Below the pieces are notes generated by a model. That model made no database searches. It was not told the origin of the DNA and was given only the letters and a program-made list of their open reading frames with translations. 22,092 nucleotides of DNA from positions 1 through 22,092 of the forward strand of contig JAEXFI010000020.1 of NCBI GenBank assembly GCA_023400235.1, read 5' to 3'. This DNA is from Bacillota bacterium. GTDB taxonomy: Bacteria > Bacillota > Clostridia > Acetivibrionales > DSM-1351. This document shows positions 14,360-22,092 of this stretch, piece by piece. A program made the translations under genes and the position numbers. Within the stretch, counting starts at the first letter, position 1, and every line of letters starts with the position of its first letter.

Positions 14360-17300
14360 ATGAAAATCACTCAAAAGCTGGCTGTACTATTGGTTTTTTG
14401 CATTTTATTAAGTTCTGTAAGCCTTTCAATTTCCAAGGACGGTAAAACTGAATTTATTTCAGCAGCAAAGGCCGCTACCGTTGTCAACGGCACAGTTGCG
14501 GTCAGCCCGTATGTGACAAGTGGCAGTGCAAGGCCCCAGGTGCTGAGCAATGGGTGGATTGTGGCAGCAGCTTATTATGACAATGAAAGAAAAATTGTTA
14601 TTAAAGTGTCAAAAGATAAGGGCGCTACATGGTCTGAGCTATGCAATATTGGTAATGGAACCGTCTATTCAGCGGATGCTTTGGCATCAGGAAACCTAAG
14701 TATGACTTCCAATGGAACAAATGTATATATTTTATCATGGAGGTTTAGCAGTTCGGGCAGCCAGGGAACCATTTGCTGTTGGAAATTTGACGCAGCAACA
14801 CAGGCAAACACCAACATTTATTCTTTAAAAAGGGATATAGAAGAGCAGATAACCATAGGCCCGGGGTGCTACATTGCCGCAGATTCAAATGGTGTGCTGC
14901 ACGCCGCCTGGAACAGCAGGAACAGCAATTACCTAGGTGGCTTTAATATCAGATATTGCAAATCCACTGATGGTGGAGCTACATGGTCCACGCCCACTCA
15001 AATGACAACCAACAGTGAAAGCTACGTAAACTGGACTAATCCAACGATTGTAATCAGGAAGGATAATAGTCCCTGTATTTATGCACAGCATGCAAATACT
15101 GGTGCATCATGGAATGCCATTGCCTTCTGGTATTGGAGGAAGGATACAAATGACTGGAACTATAAAGGAATGGCCAGCTCGGCATATATAAGCTACAGCA
15201 GTTATTTGCACACTTTCCCCTCTGCGACTGTAACAGAGGACGGAGCCATACATGTAGTCTGGCAAGGAACCTACGCAGGAAATACAAGTTACAATAATAT
15301 TTTCTATTCAAAATCCACTGACGGGGGTATATCCTGGACATCATCCATAAGACTTACGGAGTTGTCATATGAGCAGGCAAGGCCATGTATAACAACAGAT
15401 GGAAGCAAACTGTTTGTATATTGGTACGGTAATAATAATACAGGAAAATATCAGATATATAGAAAAGTATTTAACGGCTCCTGGGGAGCTGTTGAAAAGA
15501 TAACAAACAATACCGTAGCAGATGCCTGCCTGCCGTCGGCCGTGGATAACTTCAAGCAATTCTCGGAGCCCTTGATCATATATCAGGATAATGAAGCAAA
15601 AATAGTCAAATTTAAAGCAGAGTATCCCAATAAGCCTATACTTACCATTGACAACACAGCAACAACTTCCGGAGCCATTTATTTACCGATTAAAGGAACT
15701 ATTAATGATCCTGATGTGGGAGAAGTAATAACTATAAAATACAAAATAGATAGCGGGAATGTAAATACATTACCAGGAACCATCACAAGTTACGGAACTG
15801 AAATGAATTTACCTGATATTAAGATAGATATCAGCCAATTGTCTGACGGAAGGCATGTATTGGATATATGGGCTGAGGACAGTACGGGAGAAGTGTCTGA
15901 AGTGAGAACAAATTCTTTTGTCAAATATGCATCACCTAGATTAGATATATCCAGGATTTCAGATAATTATGTGATTTTAGCTATCAAGGATTATAACCCT
16001 GATAATGCTCAATATCAGTTAATCTGTAATGACAGGTATGTCTCGGAGGAAGGGGAATTAACAGATTTACCTGTTTGGGTTAAGCGTATAGACAGTGAAA
16101 TCATAACAACGGAGGTAACCATAAAAGGCCTGGAAGCAAAAACCCAGTACAATCTGAAACTGAAAGCAAGATACTCAAATGGTATGGAAACAGTACTGAT
16201 TAATAATATGAGACTTACGACTCAAGCAAAGCTATACACTCCGGGAAACCTGTCAGCTAAAGCCTCAAACGATTCAATCACCATTTACTGGAATCCTGTG
16301 GCCGAAGCCCACGAATATGAGATTGAAGCCGATGGCAGAGTAACTACTACTAGTGCGCTCTCATACACCTTTAAAGGTCTTGCTCCAAAAACAAGCCATA
16401 TATATAGAATTCGTGCAAAAAATACCGATTCGGCAAGCGAATGGAGTTCGCTGCTAAAGCTGTCTACAAAAACACAATTGCCCGAAATACCCCAAAATAT
16501 TAAAGTAACTGCCTTGGGGACCGGGATTGCAGTCAGCTGGGACAAGGTTAATGCTGCTTTGGGCTATGAAGTGGAATTTGACGGTACAATTATGAAAACC
16601 TACAATACGGAACTTACTATAAAAGGCCTTAAGCCTGACACCCAGCATACGTACAGGCTGAGACCCCTTGGAGTTTCAGGCTCCGGTCTGTGGAGTGATA
16701 TTTATACTGTCAGAACTACAAATGGAATCATAGGAGATGTACCCCGGAATATTACGTCCAAAGTCACAAATACTACTATAACCCTTTTGTGGGAACCGGT
16801 AGGTGATGCAGAAGGCTATGATATTGCACCGGTTAGTCCGGATGGAACTCCCGGAACCGCAATTGATAACGGAAAGCTGCCAACCTGTGAAATACGTGGC
16901 CTTACGCCAAATGCTTCCTATGCATATGTAATAAGGGCGAAAAACAGTGGGGGCTGCGGACCGTGGAGTTCTGTGATTTCAGTGGGCACATGTCTGCTGG
17001 GTACACCAGGGAATATACAAACAGCAGAAAGTGACACCTCCATCCTTTTCACCTGGGAGCCTGTTCCGCTTGCCCAGGGCTATGAACTTAAAATTAATAA
17101 TATTACAAATGCTGCGGATATTTCAGGAGCTTCGTTTTCCCTGACCGGCTTAGTTCCGGGAACAGAATACAGGTACAGCCTGAGGGCAAAAGGTTCAGGG
17201 GGGAACGGAGGCTGGAGCGAAGAAAAGTCGGTATTTACTGTTCCGCAAAAACCCTCTGTGCCTGCCAATGTTAATGCCACTGTCTCGGATACAAAAATAA

Positions 17301-18145
17301 ACATAGCGTGGACGGCTTTGGCAGATACCTCTATTGTGGGCTATGACGTTGAACTGGATGGCGTTGTGCTGGAAAATGACACAGAAACTGCCTATATCCA
17401 TGAAGGACTTGCTCCATACAGCCTGCACACCTACCGGGTCAGGGCGAGAAATGAACTGGTGGAGGGGGAGTGGAGTACTGCAAGCAGTATAAGGACACTG
17501 CCTTCAAAACCCCAGGTGCCTGAGGGGATAATTATTAAGTCAACACAGACCGGGGCAACATTGACCTGGCAGCCGGAATTGGGTGCATCAGGCTATGACC
17601 TCTACATATTCCGGCTGGATGAGGACGGAACTGAGATACCAGTAGGTGAGATTACCGATATAGCCAAAACAAGCTATACCCACAGAAGACAGATTAAGGG
17701 CGAGGAGTACAGGTACAGGCTGAGAACAAGAAATGTTCACGGACTCAGCCCCTGGAGCGGAGACATCATCAACAACGCCATTAAAGCCCAGTGCAAAAAG
17801 GGCAACACCCTTGACCTGGGGCTGACTGCCACCGATGTGGTGGACTTTGGCAGCTACGAAATGGTGGTCACATATAACCCGGGTGTAGTTGAGGTGGCAG
17901 ATTTGAGCACCTTGACAGGAGCTGCGGAGCTCACAGCCGGAAAAATAGAGGGCACGGGCATCACCATAAAGGAATTCTCACAGGGCAGAATCGTGTTTGT
18001 GGTGGACAAGGCTGTCACCCCCGGAGAAGCTTGGACAGGTGTCATTAACGGCATCAAGTTCAAGGCCAGGGAAACCGGCGGGACTACCATAACCTACACG
18101 GTGTTTGAAAAGGAATATCCATCAATTATTAAATCAGGGGAGTGA
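14360..18145 (+). CDS. exported sialidase-like propeller / FN3 / cohesin-like protein
   Basis: A 1261-residue secreted protein. The signal peptide has a basic start and a hydrophobic core (6-24), with likely cleavage near the AAKAA motif (35-39); the Cys14 context is not a lipobox. Residues about 45-422 look like a BNR/sialidase-type beta propeller with three Asp boxes: SKDKGATW (84-91), STDGGATW (202-209) and STDGGISW (319-326). An Ig-like domain (425-523) contains KGTINDPDVGE. Seven FN3 or FN3-like domains follow (about 524-622, 627-704, 708-787, 793-876, 880-961, 965-1047, 1051-1139). A shortened cohesin-like domain ends the protein (1144-1249, with SYEMVVTYNPGVVEVADLS). No LPXTG, SLH or dockerin is visible. 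Catalytic sialidase residues were not identified, so glycan binding is as likely as hydrolysis. The next gene starts four bases after the stop. Confidence 0.85.
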   Translation: MKITQKLAVLLVFCILLSSVSLSISKDGKTEFISAAKAATVVNGTVAVSPYVTSGSARPQVLSNGWIVAAAYYDNERKIVIKVSKDKGATWSELCNIGNGTVYSADALASGNLSMTSNGTNVYILSWRFSSSGSQGTICCWKFDAATQANTNIYSLKRDIEEQITIGPGCYIAADSNGVLHAAWNSRNSNYLGGFNIRYCKSTDGGATWSTPTQMTTNSESYVNWTNPTIVIRKDNSPCIYAQHANTGASWNAIAFWYWRKDTNDWNYKGMASSAYISYSSYLHTFPSATVTEDGAIHVVWQGTYAGNTSYNNIFYSKSTDGGISWTSSIRLTELSYEQARPCITTDGSKLFVYWYGNNNTGKYQIYRKVFNGSWGAVEKITNNTVADACLPSAVDNFKQFSEPLIIYQDNEAKIVKFKAEYPNKPILTIDNTATTSGAIYLPIKGTINDPDVGEVITIKYKIDSGNVNTLPGTITSYGTEMNLPDIKIDISQLSDGRHVLDIWAEDSTGEVSEVRTNSFVKYASPRLDISRISDNYVILAIKDYNPDNAQYQLICNDRYVSEEGELTDLPVWVKRIDSEIITTEVTIKGLEAKTQYNLKLKARYSNGMETVLINNMRLTTQAKLYTPGNLSAKASNDSITIYWNPVAEAHEYEIEADGRVTTTSALSYTFKGLAPKTSHIYRIRAKNTDSASEWSSLLKLSTKTQLPEIPQNIKVTALGTGIAVSWDKVNAALGYEVEFDGTIMKTYNTELTIKGLKPDTQHTYRLRPLGVSGSGLWSDIYTVRTTNGIIGDVPRNITSKVTNTTITLLWEPVGDAEGYDIAPVSPDGTPGTAIDNGKLPTCEIRGLTPNASYAYVIRAKNSGGCGPWSSVISVGTCLLGTPGNIQTAESDTSILFTWEPVPLAQGYELKINNITNAADISGASFSLTGLVPGTEYRYSLRAKGSGGNGGWSEEKSVFTVPQKPSVPANVNATVSDTKINIAWTALADTSIVGYDVELDGVVLENDTETAYIHEGLAPYSLHTYRVRARNELVEGEWSTASSIRTLPSKPQVPEGIIIKSTQTGATLTWQPELGASGYDLYIFRLDEDGTEIPVGEITDIAKTSYTHRRQIKGEEYRYRLRTRNVHGLSPWSGDIINNAIKAQCKKGNTLDLGLTATDVVDFGSYEMVVTYNPGVVEVADLSTLTGAAELTAGKIEGTGITIKEFSQGRIVFVVDKAVTPGEAWTGVINGIKFKARETGGTTITYTVFEKEYPSIIKSGE
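17429..18105 (+). repeat. long direct repeat, copy 1 (C-terminal FN3-FN3-cohesin-like cassette)
   Basis: Colinear with 21303-21979, both 677 bases, no indel needed in the parts I compared. The last 431 bases (17675-18105) are nearly identical to 21549-21979, and 17429-17514 to 21303-21388; the part in between is more diverged. Similarity stops abruptly at the codons for TVF. Confidence 0.85.
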
Positions 18146-18149
18146 GTGT

Positions 18150-21100
18150 ATGGTAGAAATAAAGACTTATAAAAAGGTTTGTGGGTTGTTACTGGCGCTT
18201 TTAGTTTCTATTACAGGAGTGGCCGTTGAGCTGAACCCCATAGGAAACGAGTATTTTATCCACGTAAATGAAGCCAATGCAGCTACGGAATATGTCTTTT
18301 TTATAAAAGCATCTGACGGTTCAAATATACAAATACCTGTTCAAGTCTATACTGCTGATACAGATTCGGACGGTATAGCCGATACGCCTTATAAATATAT
18401 AGAGATAACTGTCAGCGGGCAGTTGATTCTTCCCAAGGGAATAAGCAGTGTAGATGTATTTTTGGTTGGTGGAGGCGGCGGAGGCGGAACAGGAAATCAG
18501 AACTATGCTGGAGGAACAGGTGGAGCAGGAGGTGGAGGCGGTTACACAAAAAAAGTGATGGGGATTTCTGTATCAACAACGCCTGTGAGCATTACCATAG
18601 GTGCAGGAGGGGCAAGTGGAACAGCTGGTGGAAACACGAGCTTTGGCCCAGCAGTGACTGTAGCAGGTGGTGGAAGAGGAGCTGACGGCAGGCCTGGCAA
18701 CGACCCATATTGGGGACACGGAACTTCCTTAGGAGGTGGAAACGGCGGCTCGGGTGGAGGATTCAGCAGACATATGAGTACAATAACCAATCCCTCCAGT
18801 AACAACGGAGGTTCAAATGGAGGAAATGGTGATATTCCATGTTATTCATATCACTACAATAATTCGCTGTCAGAATTTACAGTATTGGGAAAAGGTCAGG
18901 GTACAACAACTTCTGATTTTCTTGGAAGAATTCATTCTGGTGGTGGTGGAGGTGGACAAAGTACCAATGCTGAGGCCACTGGTATAGGTGGTGCAGGATT
19001 TGCTCTGCAAACTGGGGCGGCTCAGGCTGGTTCTACAATTAACTATTCTGGAGGTACAGGCGGTAAGGGTTATGGAGGCGGCGGTGGTGGAGGCGGAGCA
19101 TCCTATTCTCCAGCATCTGGAGGAAGAGGTGCGGATGGCTTCTGCATGATCCGCTGGAACGCCAACAACAACCCCGCCATAAATATCGGCTCTCCTGTCC
19201 CAGAAAGAGCATTTTCCTTATTCATCCCATTTAAAGGAACTGTAAATGACACTGATATTGGTGATGTTTTAACCGTGAAGTATAAGCTGGATTCAGGTGC
19301 TGAAAGTGCGCTGGGCGCAACCGCTACAAGTGATGGCACGGAAAAGGCCTTTGATTCGAATATAGATATTTCTCCTCTTGGAGAAGGAAATCATACCTTG
19401 AGCATTTGGGTTTGTGATAATAAAGGCGGTACATCCGAGGTGCAAATAATACCTTTCGTAAAAGATATAACTCCGCCCAATATTATGAAGCCCTCAGTTA
19501 CGGCTGACAGCCCTTATCAGATTTCTGCAAGCGGAGCAGCCACAGATGCAAATGGTCTGGATGAAAAGCCATACTTATACAATAAAAATGGAATTGATAC
19601 CAATTGGCAGGCTGGAGCTTTTATTGACGAAAATCTGGAACCAAATACCCAATATACATATAAATATAAGGCAAGGGACAGGGCGGGCAATACCGGCAAT
19701 TATTCAGAAGCCTCAAGTGCATACACCTTTGCGGAAATACCGTCCTTGGAGCTGGTAGCCCACAGTCCCACATCTGTTGACTTGACTGTTAACGACAGTA
19801 ATCCCGGATATACGAAGTATCAGATAATGAGCGGTAATAAGTATGTAACCGTGGACGGACTGATTTCTGCCCAGGAGACCTGGATTACCCTGGAGGATAA
19901 AAGCCTTCATGTGACTGGACTGCAAATGTCTTCCAGTCAGAGTTTTAAGATTAAAGCCAGAAATGAGGAGAATATTGAGACGGAATTCACTCCCTTGTTC
20001 TCGGTTGACGTACCGGAGGCCATACCACAGGTCGAGATTTTTTCGCCTACTGGCAATCATATCTTTACTCAGCAATTCCTCATAAAGTATATAGTCAGAG
20101 ATGAGTATGCAAATCAAATAAAAACCGATATAAAAATTGGAACTAAAACATACTGTACAAATGCTGATACGGCTAAGAATACAGAATTGAGCTTTACGCT
20201 TGGAGCCGGAGATTTCAAGAGCCTGCCCGACGGCGAGAACATTGTAACAATTACCGCTGTTAATGAGTTCGGAGGAGTGGACAGCAAATTATACTTTTTT
20301 ACAAAAAGCAGGGTTCCCTTGCTGGAGGCTGTAACGCCGGCAGGGACCAAAATTGATTTTACCTGGCTGCCTGTAGCATATGCCACGGGCTACCAACTGG
20401 AGCTTGACGGAAAACTCATAGACACAGGCCTTAAAACTTCATATACATATTCGGGGTTACAACCAAAAACACAGCATATATACAGATTACGGACCATTGG
20501 GGCTGACGGACTTAGCCAGTGGAGCCCGCTAGAGAGAATATATACAACTGACGGCTTGATAACAGCTATGCCGCAAAACCTTACAGCATTGGCCTCCAAC
20601 AGTACTATCACCCTTAACTGGGAGGCTGTGGAGGATGCGGAAGGCTATGAAATATGCCAGGTACTCTCAGACGGGAGCAGTGGAGCTGCAGTATCCAACG
20701 ATGACCTGACAACAGCCGAATTCAGAGGCTTGCTGCCCGGAAATATATACAGGTTCAGAGTCAGGGCGGTGAACAGTGCCGGAGAAGGCCCCTGGAGCAA
20801 TGCTATACAGGTTGCCACCATGCTTTTGGATACCCCTGGGAATGTACTGCTTCAAAAGAATGATACCTCCATAAGCTTTGTATGGGATGCAGTTCCAGGT
20901 GCAGAGGGCTATGAACTAAAGTACGGTGCCCATAGTGAGAATGAGGGCTCTCCCGGAGAGGGCAGCTGGCAACCCGGGGTTACCGTTGAGGTGGTCTCCG
21001 GTTCTGGCATAGCTCTTAAGGAGCTGGTGCCCTCCACCGAATATAAATACAGCATACGGGCAAAAAGCTCCGGGGGATACAGTGCCTGGAGCGAGGAAAT

Positions 21101-21995
21101 GTGTGTGTTCACTCTGCCTCAAAAGCCGGGCGTTCCTGAGAAGGTCAATGCTTCGGTTACCGATACCAAGATAATAATCAATTGGACGGGCCCCTTGGAT
21201 AACTCTTTAGTGGGCTATGACATTGAGCTGGATGGAATTATCCTTGAAAATGATACCCTTACCACATATGTCCATGAGGGGCTTGAGCCATATACTCTGC
21301 ATACCTACCGGGTCAGGGCGAGGAATGAACTGGTGGAGGGGGATTGGAGTGCTGCAAGCAGTATAAGGACATTGCCTTCAAAACCCCAAGCTCCTGAAAA
21401 TATTACGGTTAAATCCACTCAGACAGGCGCTGTACTTGCCTGGGCCCCACAGCTGGGCGCCAAAGCCTATGACATTTATGTATTCAGGCTGGATGACAAT
21501 GGAAATGAAATCAAGGTGGAAGAGACTAATAATATAGGGGAATGCACCTATACCCACAGAAGACAGATTAAGGGCGAGGAGTACAGGTACAGGCTGAGAA
21601 CCCGGAACATACGGGGAATCAGCTCCTGGAGCGGCGACATCATCAACAACGCCATTAAAGCCCAGTGCAGGAAAGGCAACACTCTTGACCTGGGACTGAC
21701 TGCCACCGATGTGGTGGACTTTGGCAGCTATGAAATGGTGGTCACATATAACCCGGGTGTAGTTGAGGTGGCAGATCTCAGCACCCTGACAGGAGCTGCG
21801 GAGCTCACAGCCGGAAAAATTGAGGGCACGGGCATCACCATAAAGGAATTCTCACCGGGCAGAATCGTGTTTGCGGTGGACAAGGCTGTCACCCCAGGGG
21901 AGGCCTGGACAGGTGTCATTAACGGCATCAAGTTCAAGGCCAGGGAAACCGGCGGGACTACCATAACCTACACGGTGTTCACCAGGCAGGAATAG
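18150..21995 (+). CDS. exported glycine-rich / FN3 / cohesin-like protein
   Basis: A 1281-residue secreted protein. The signal peptide core is at 11-26, with possible cleavage near ANAA (42-45). Residues about 100-336 form a glycine-rich domain: VDVFLVGGGGGGG (101-113), a spaced series of GGxGG stretches, and a closing GGRGADGFCMIRW (324-336). This layout matches glycine-rich domains of phage tail tips and animal ALK/LTK receptors, where polyglycine helices pack together. Next come an Ig-like domain (341-440, KGTVNDTDIGD) similar to the neighbour's, two FN3-like domains (441-527, 531-622), a second Ig-like domain (623-719), five FN3 domains (721-800, 805-889, 893-988, 992-1074, 1078-1167) and the same cohesin-like end (1172-1277). 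The ATG at 18150 follows GGGGAG; an ORF extension to 18105 overlaps the upstream gene. An adhesive surface role is inferred. Confidence 0.85.
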   Translation: MVEIKTYKKVCGLLLALLVSITGVAVELNPIGNEYFIHVNEANAATEYVFFIKASDGSNIQIPVQVYTADTDSDGIADTPYKYIEITVSGQLILPKGISSVDVFLVGGGGGGGTGNQNYAGGTGGAGGGGGYTKKVMGISVSTTPVSITIGAGGASGTAGGNTSFGPAVTVAGGGRGADGRPGNDPYWGHGTSLGGGNGGSGGGFSRHMSTITNPSSNNGGSNGGNGDIPCYSYHYNNSLSEFTVLGKGQGTTTSDFLGRIHSGGGGGGQSTNAEATGIGGAGFALQTGAAQAGSTINYSGGTGGKGYGGGGGGGGASYSPASGGRGADGFCMIRWNANNNPAINIGSPVPERAFSLFIPFKGTVNDTDIGDVLTVKYKLDSGAESALGATATSDGTEKAFDSNIDISPLGEGNHTLSIWVCDNKGGTSEVQIIPFVKDITPPNIMKPSVTADSPYQISASGAATDANGLDEKPYLYNKNGIDTNWQAGAFIDENLEPNTQYTYKYKARDRAGNTGNYSEASSAYTFAEIPSLELVAHSPTSVDLTVNDSNPGYTKYQIMSGNKYVTVDGLISAQETWITLEDKSLHVTGLQMSSSQSFKIKARNEENIETEFTPLFSVDVPEAIPQVEIFSPTGNHIFTQQFLIKYIVRDEYANQIKTDIKIGTKTYCTNADTAKNTELSFTLGAGDFKSLPDGENIVTITAVNEFGGVDSKLYFFTKSRVPLLEAVTPAGTKIDFTWLPVAYATGYQLELDGKLIDTGLKTSYTYSGLQPKTQHIYRLRTIGADGLSQWSPLERIYTTDGLITAMPQNLTALASNSTITLNWEAVEDAEGYEICQVLSDGSSGAAVSNDDLTTAEFRGLLPGNIYRFRVRAVNSAGEGPWSNAIQVATMLLDTPGNVLLQKNDTSISFVWDAVPGAEGYELKYGAHSENEGSPGEGSWQPGVTVEVVSGSGIALKELVPSTEYKYSIRAKSSGGYSAWSEEMCVFTLPQKPGVPEKVNASVTDTKIIINWTGPLDNSLVGYDIELDGIILENDTLTTYVHEGLEPYTLHTYRVRARNELVEGDWSAASSIRTLPSKPQAPENITVKSTQTGAVLAWAPQLGAKAYDIYVFRLDDNGNEIKVEETNNIGECTYTHRRQIKGEEYRYRLRTRNIRGISSWSGDIINNAIKAQCRKGNTLDLGLTATDVVDFGSYEMVVTYNPGVVEVADLSTLTGAAELTAGKIEGTGITIKEFSPGRIVFAVDKAVTPGEAWTGVINGIKFKARETGGTTITYTVFTRQE
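21303..21979 (+). repeat. long direct repeat, copy 2 (C-terminal FN3-FN3-cohesin-like cassette)
   Basis: Second copy of the cassette at 17429-18105, at the same place relative to the end of its gene. By eye only about a dozen bases differ over the last ~265, many of them in third codon positions. Confidence 0.85.
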
Positions 21996-22049
21996 CAGTA
22001 ACTAATCCCAACCGCAAGTAAAATACCACTAACTTTTTGGAGGTCAACT

Positions 22050-22092
22050 ATGAAGAATATTAAGAACAGGCTTTCGGCGCTTCTGGTTTTCA
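22050..22092 (+). CDS. start of a third exported-protein gene (cut by window end)
   Basis: ATG at 22050 follows GGAGG (six bases between) and opens a frame reading MKNIKNRLSALLVF to the window end. The basic start and following hydrophobic residues look like a signal peptide similar in style to the two genes before it. Only 14 residues are visible, so nothing more can be said. It lies 54 bases after the previous stop, with no hairpin in between, so it is probably on the same transcript. Confidence 0.6.
   Translation, partial: MKNIKNRLSALLVF

Noticed and set aside
14360..14440. Lipoprotein signal in the propeller/FN3 protein
   Set aside because: Cys14 lies inside the hydrophobic core and lacks a lipobox; a normal signal peptide with AxA-type cleavage fits better.
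17785..18145. Dockerin, SLH or LPXTG anchor at the protein end
   Set aside because: No duplicated calcium loop, SLH motif or sortase motif is present; the end looks cohesin-like.
18466..19130. GGTGGAGG-rich repeats as a CRISPR or tandem-repeat array
   Set aside because: The repeats follow the codons of a glycine-rich protein domain, are irregular in length, and have no spacer pattern.

Overview
The window reads as chromosomal DNA of a low-GC, spore-forming, anaerobic clostridial bacterium. The indicators are strong AGGAGG-type ribosome sites, several TTG starts, a flavin-based electron-confurcating lactate dehydrogenase, a possible forespore (sigma-G type) promoter, and large secreted proteins rich in fibronectin type III (FN3) domains that end in a cohesin-like fold. 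The last trait suggests a relative of the cellulolytic Ruminiclostridium/Acetivibrio group; that placement is inference.

Region 1 (1-278) carries no protein gene. It holds a compact foldable element (39-189) with a 16-bp closing stem, an inner three-way junction, and two hairpin loops that repeat almost the same ten bases.

Region 2 (279-6403, minus strand) is a lactate-utilisation locus. A GntR/FCD regulator ends at a strong terminator. It is followed by a control region with two palindromic ATTGGT-NNN-ACCAAT operators, each just downstream of a candidate promoter. Then come a lactate permease, EtfB, EtfA with one extra 4Fe-4S site, and an FAD-linked lactate dehydrogenase. Together they should import lactate, oxidise it to pyruvate with NAD+ while consuming reduced ferredoxin, and switch the operon on when lactate is present.

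Region 3 (6569-7482, plus strand) has an Ogt-type DNA repair methyltransferase with its own terminator, then a small protein of unknown function behind a hairpin leader.

Region 4 (7619-10528, minus strand) is a sulfur-handling operon. A four-domain fusion (CoA-disulfide reductase, rhodanese, TusA, DsrE2-like) is followed by an ArsR-type regulator. The operon starts from a near-consensus promoter whose start site lies in a perfect 18-bp palindrome, presumably the ArsR operator.

Region 5 (10605-13878, plus strand) has a 45-residue basic protein behind a sigma-G-like promoter, a membrane-anchored extracytoplasmic protein of unknown function, and a short-chain dehydrogenase.

Region 6 (13879-22092, plus strand) starts with a 481-base AT-rich leader, followed by two giant exported proteins in tandem and the start of a third exported protein. 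The first giant protein begins with a sialidase-like propeller, the second with a glycine-rich domain. Both then run through Ig-like and FN3 modules to the same C-terminal cohesin-like domain. The last ~680 bases of the two genes align without a gap, which points to recent duplication or gene conversion of a shared C-terminal cassette.
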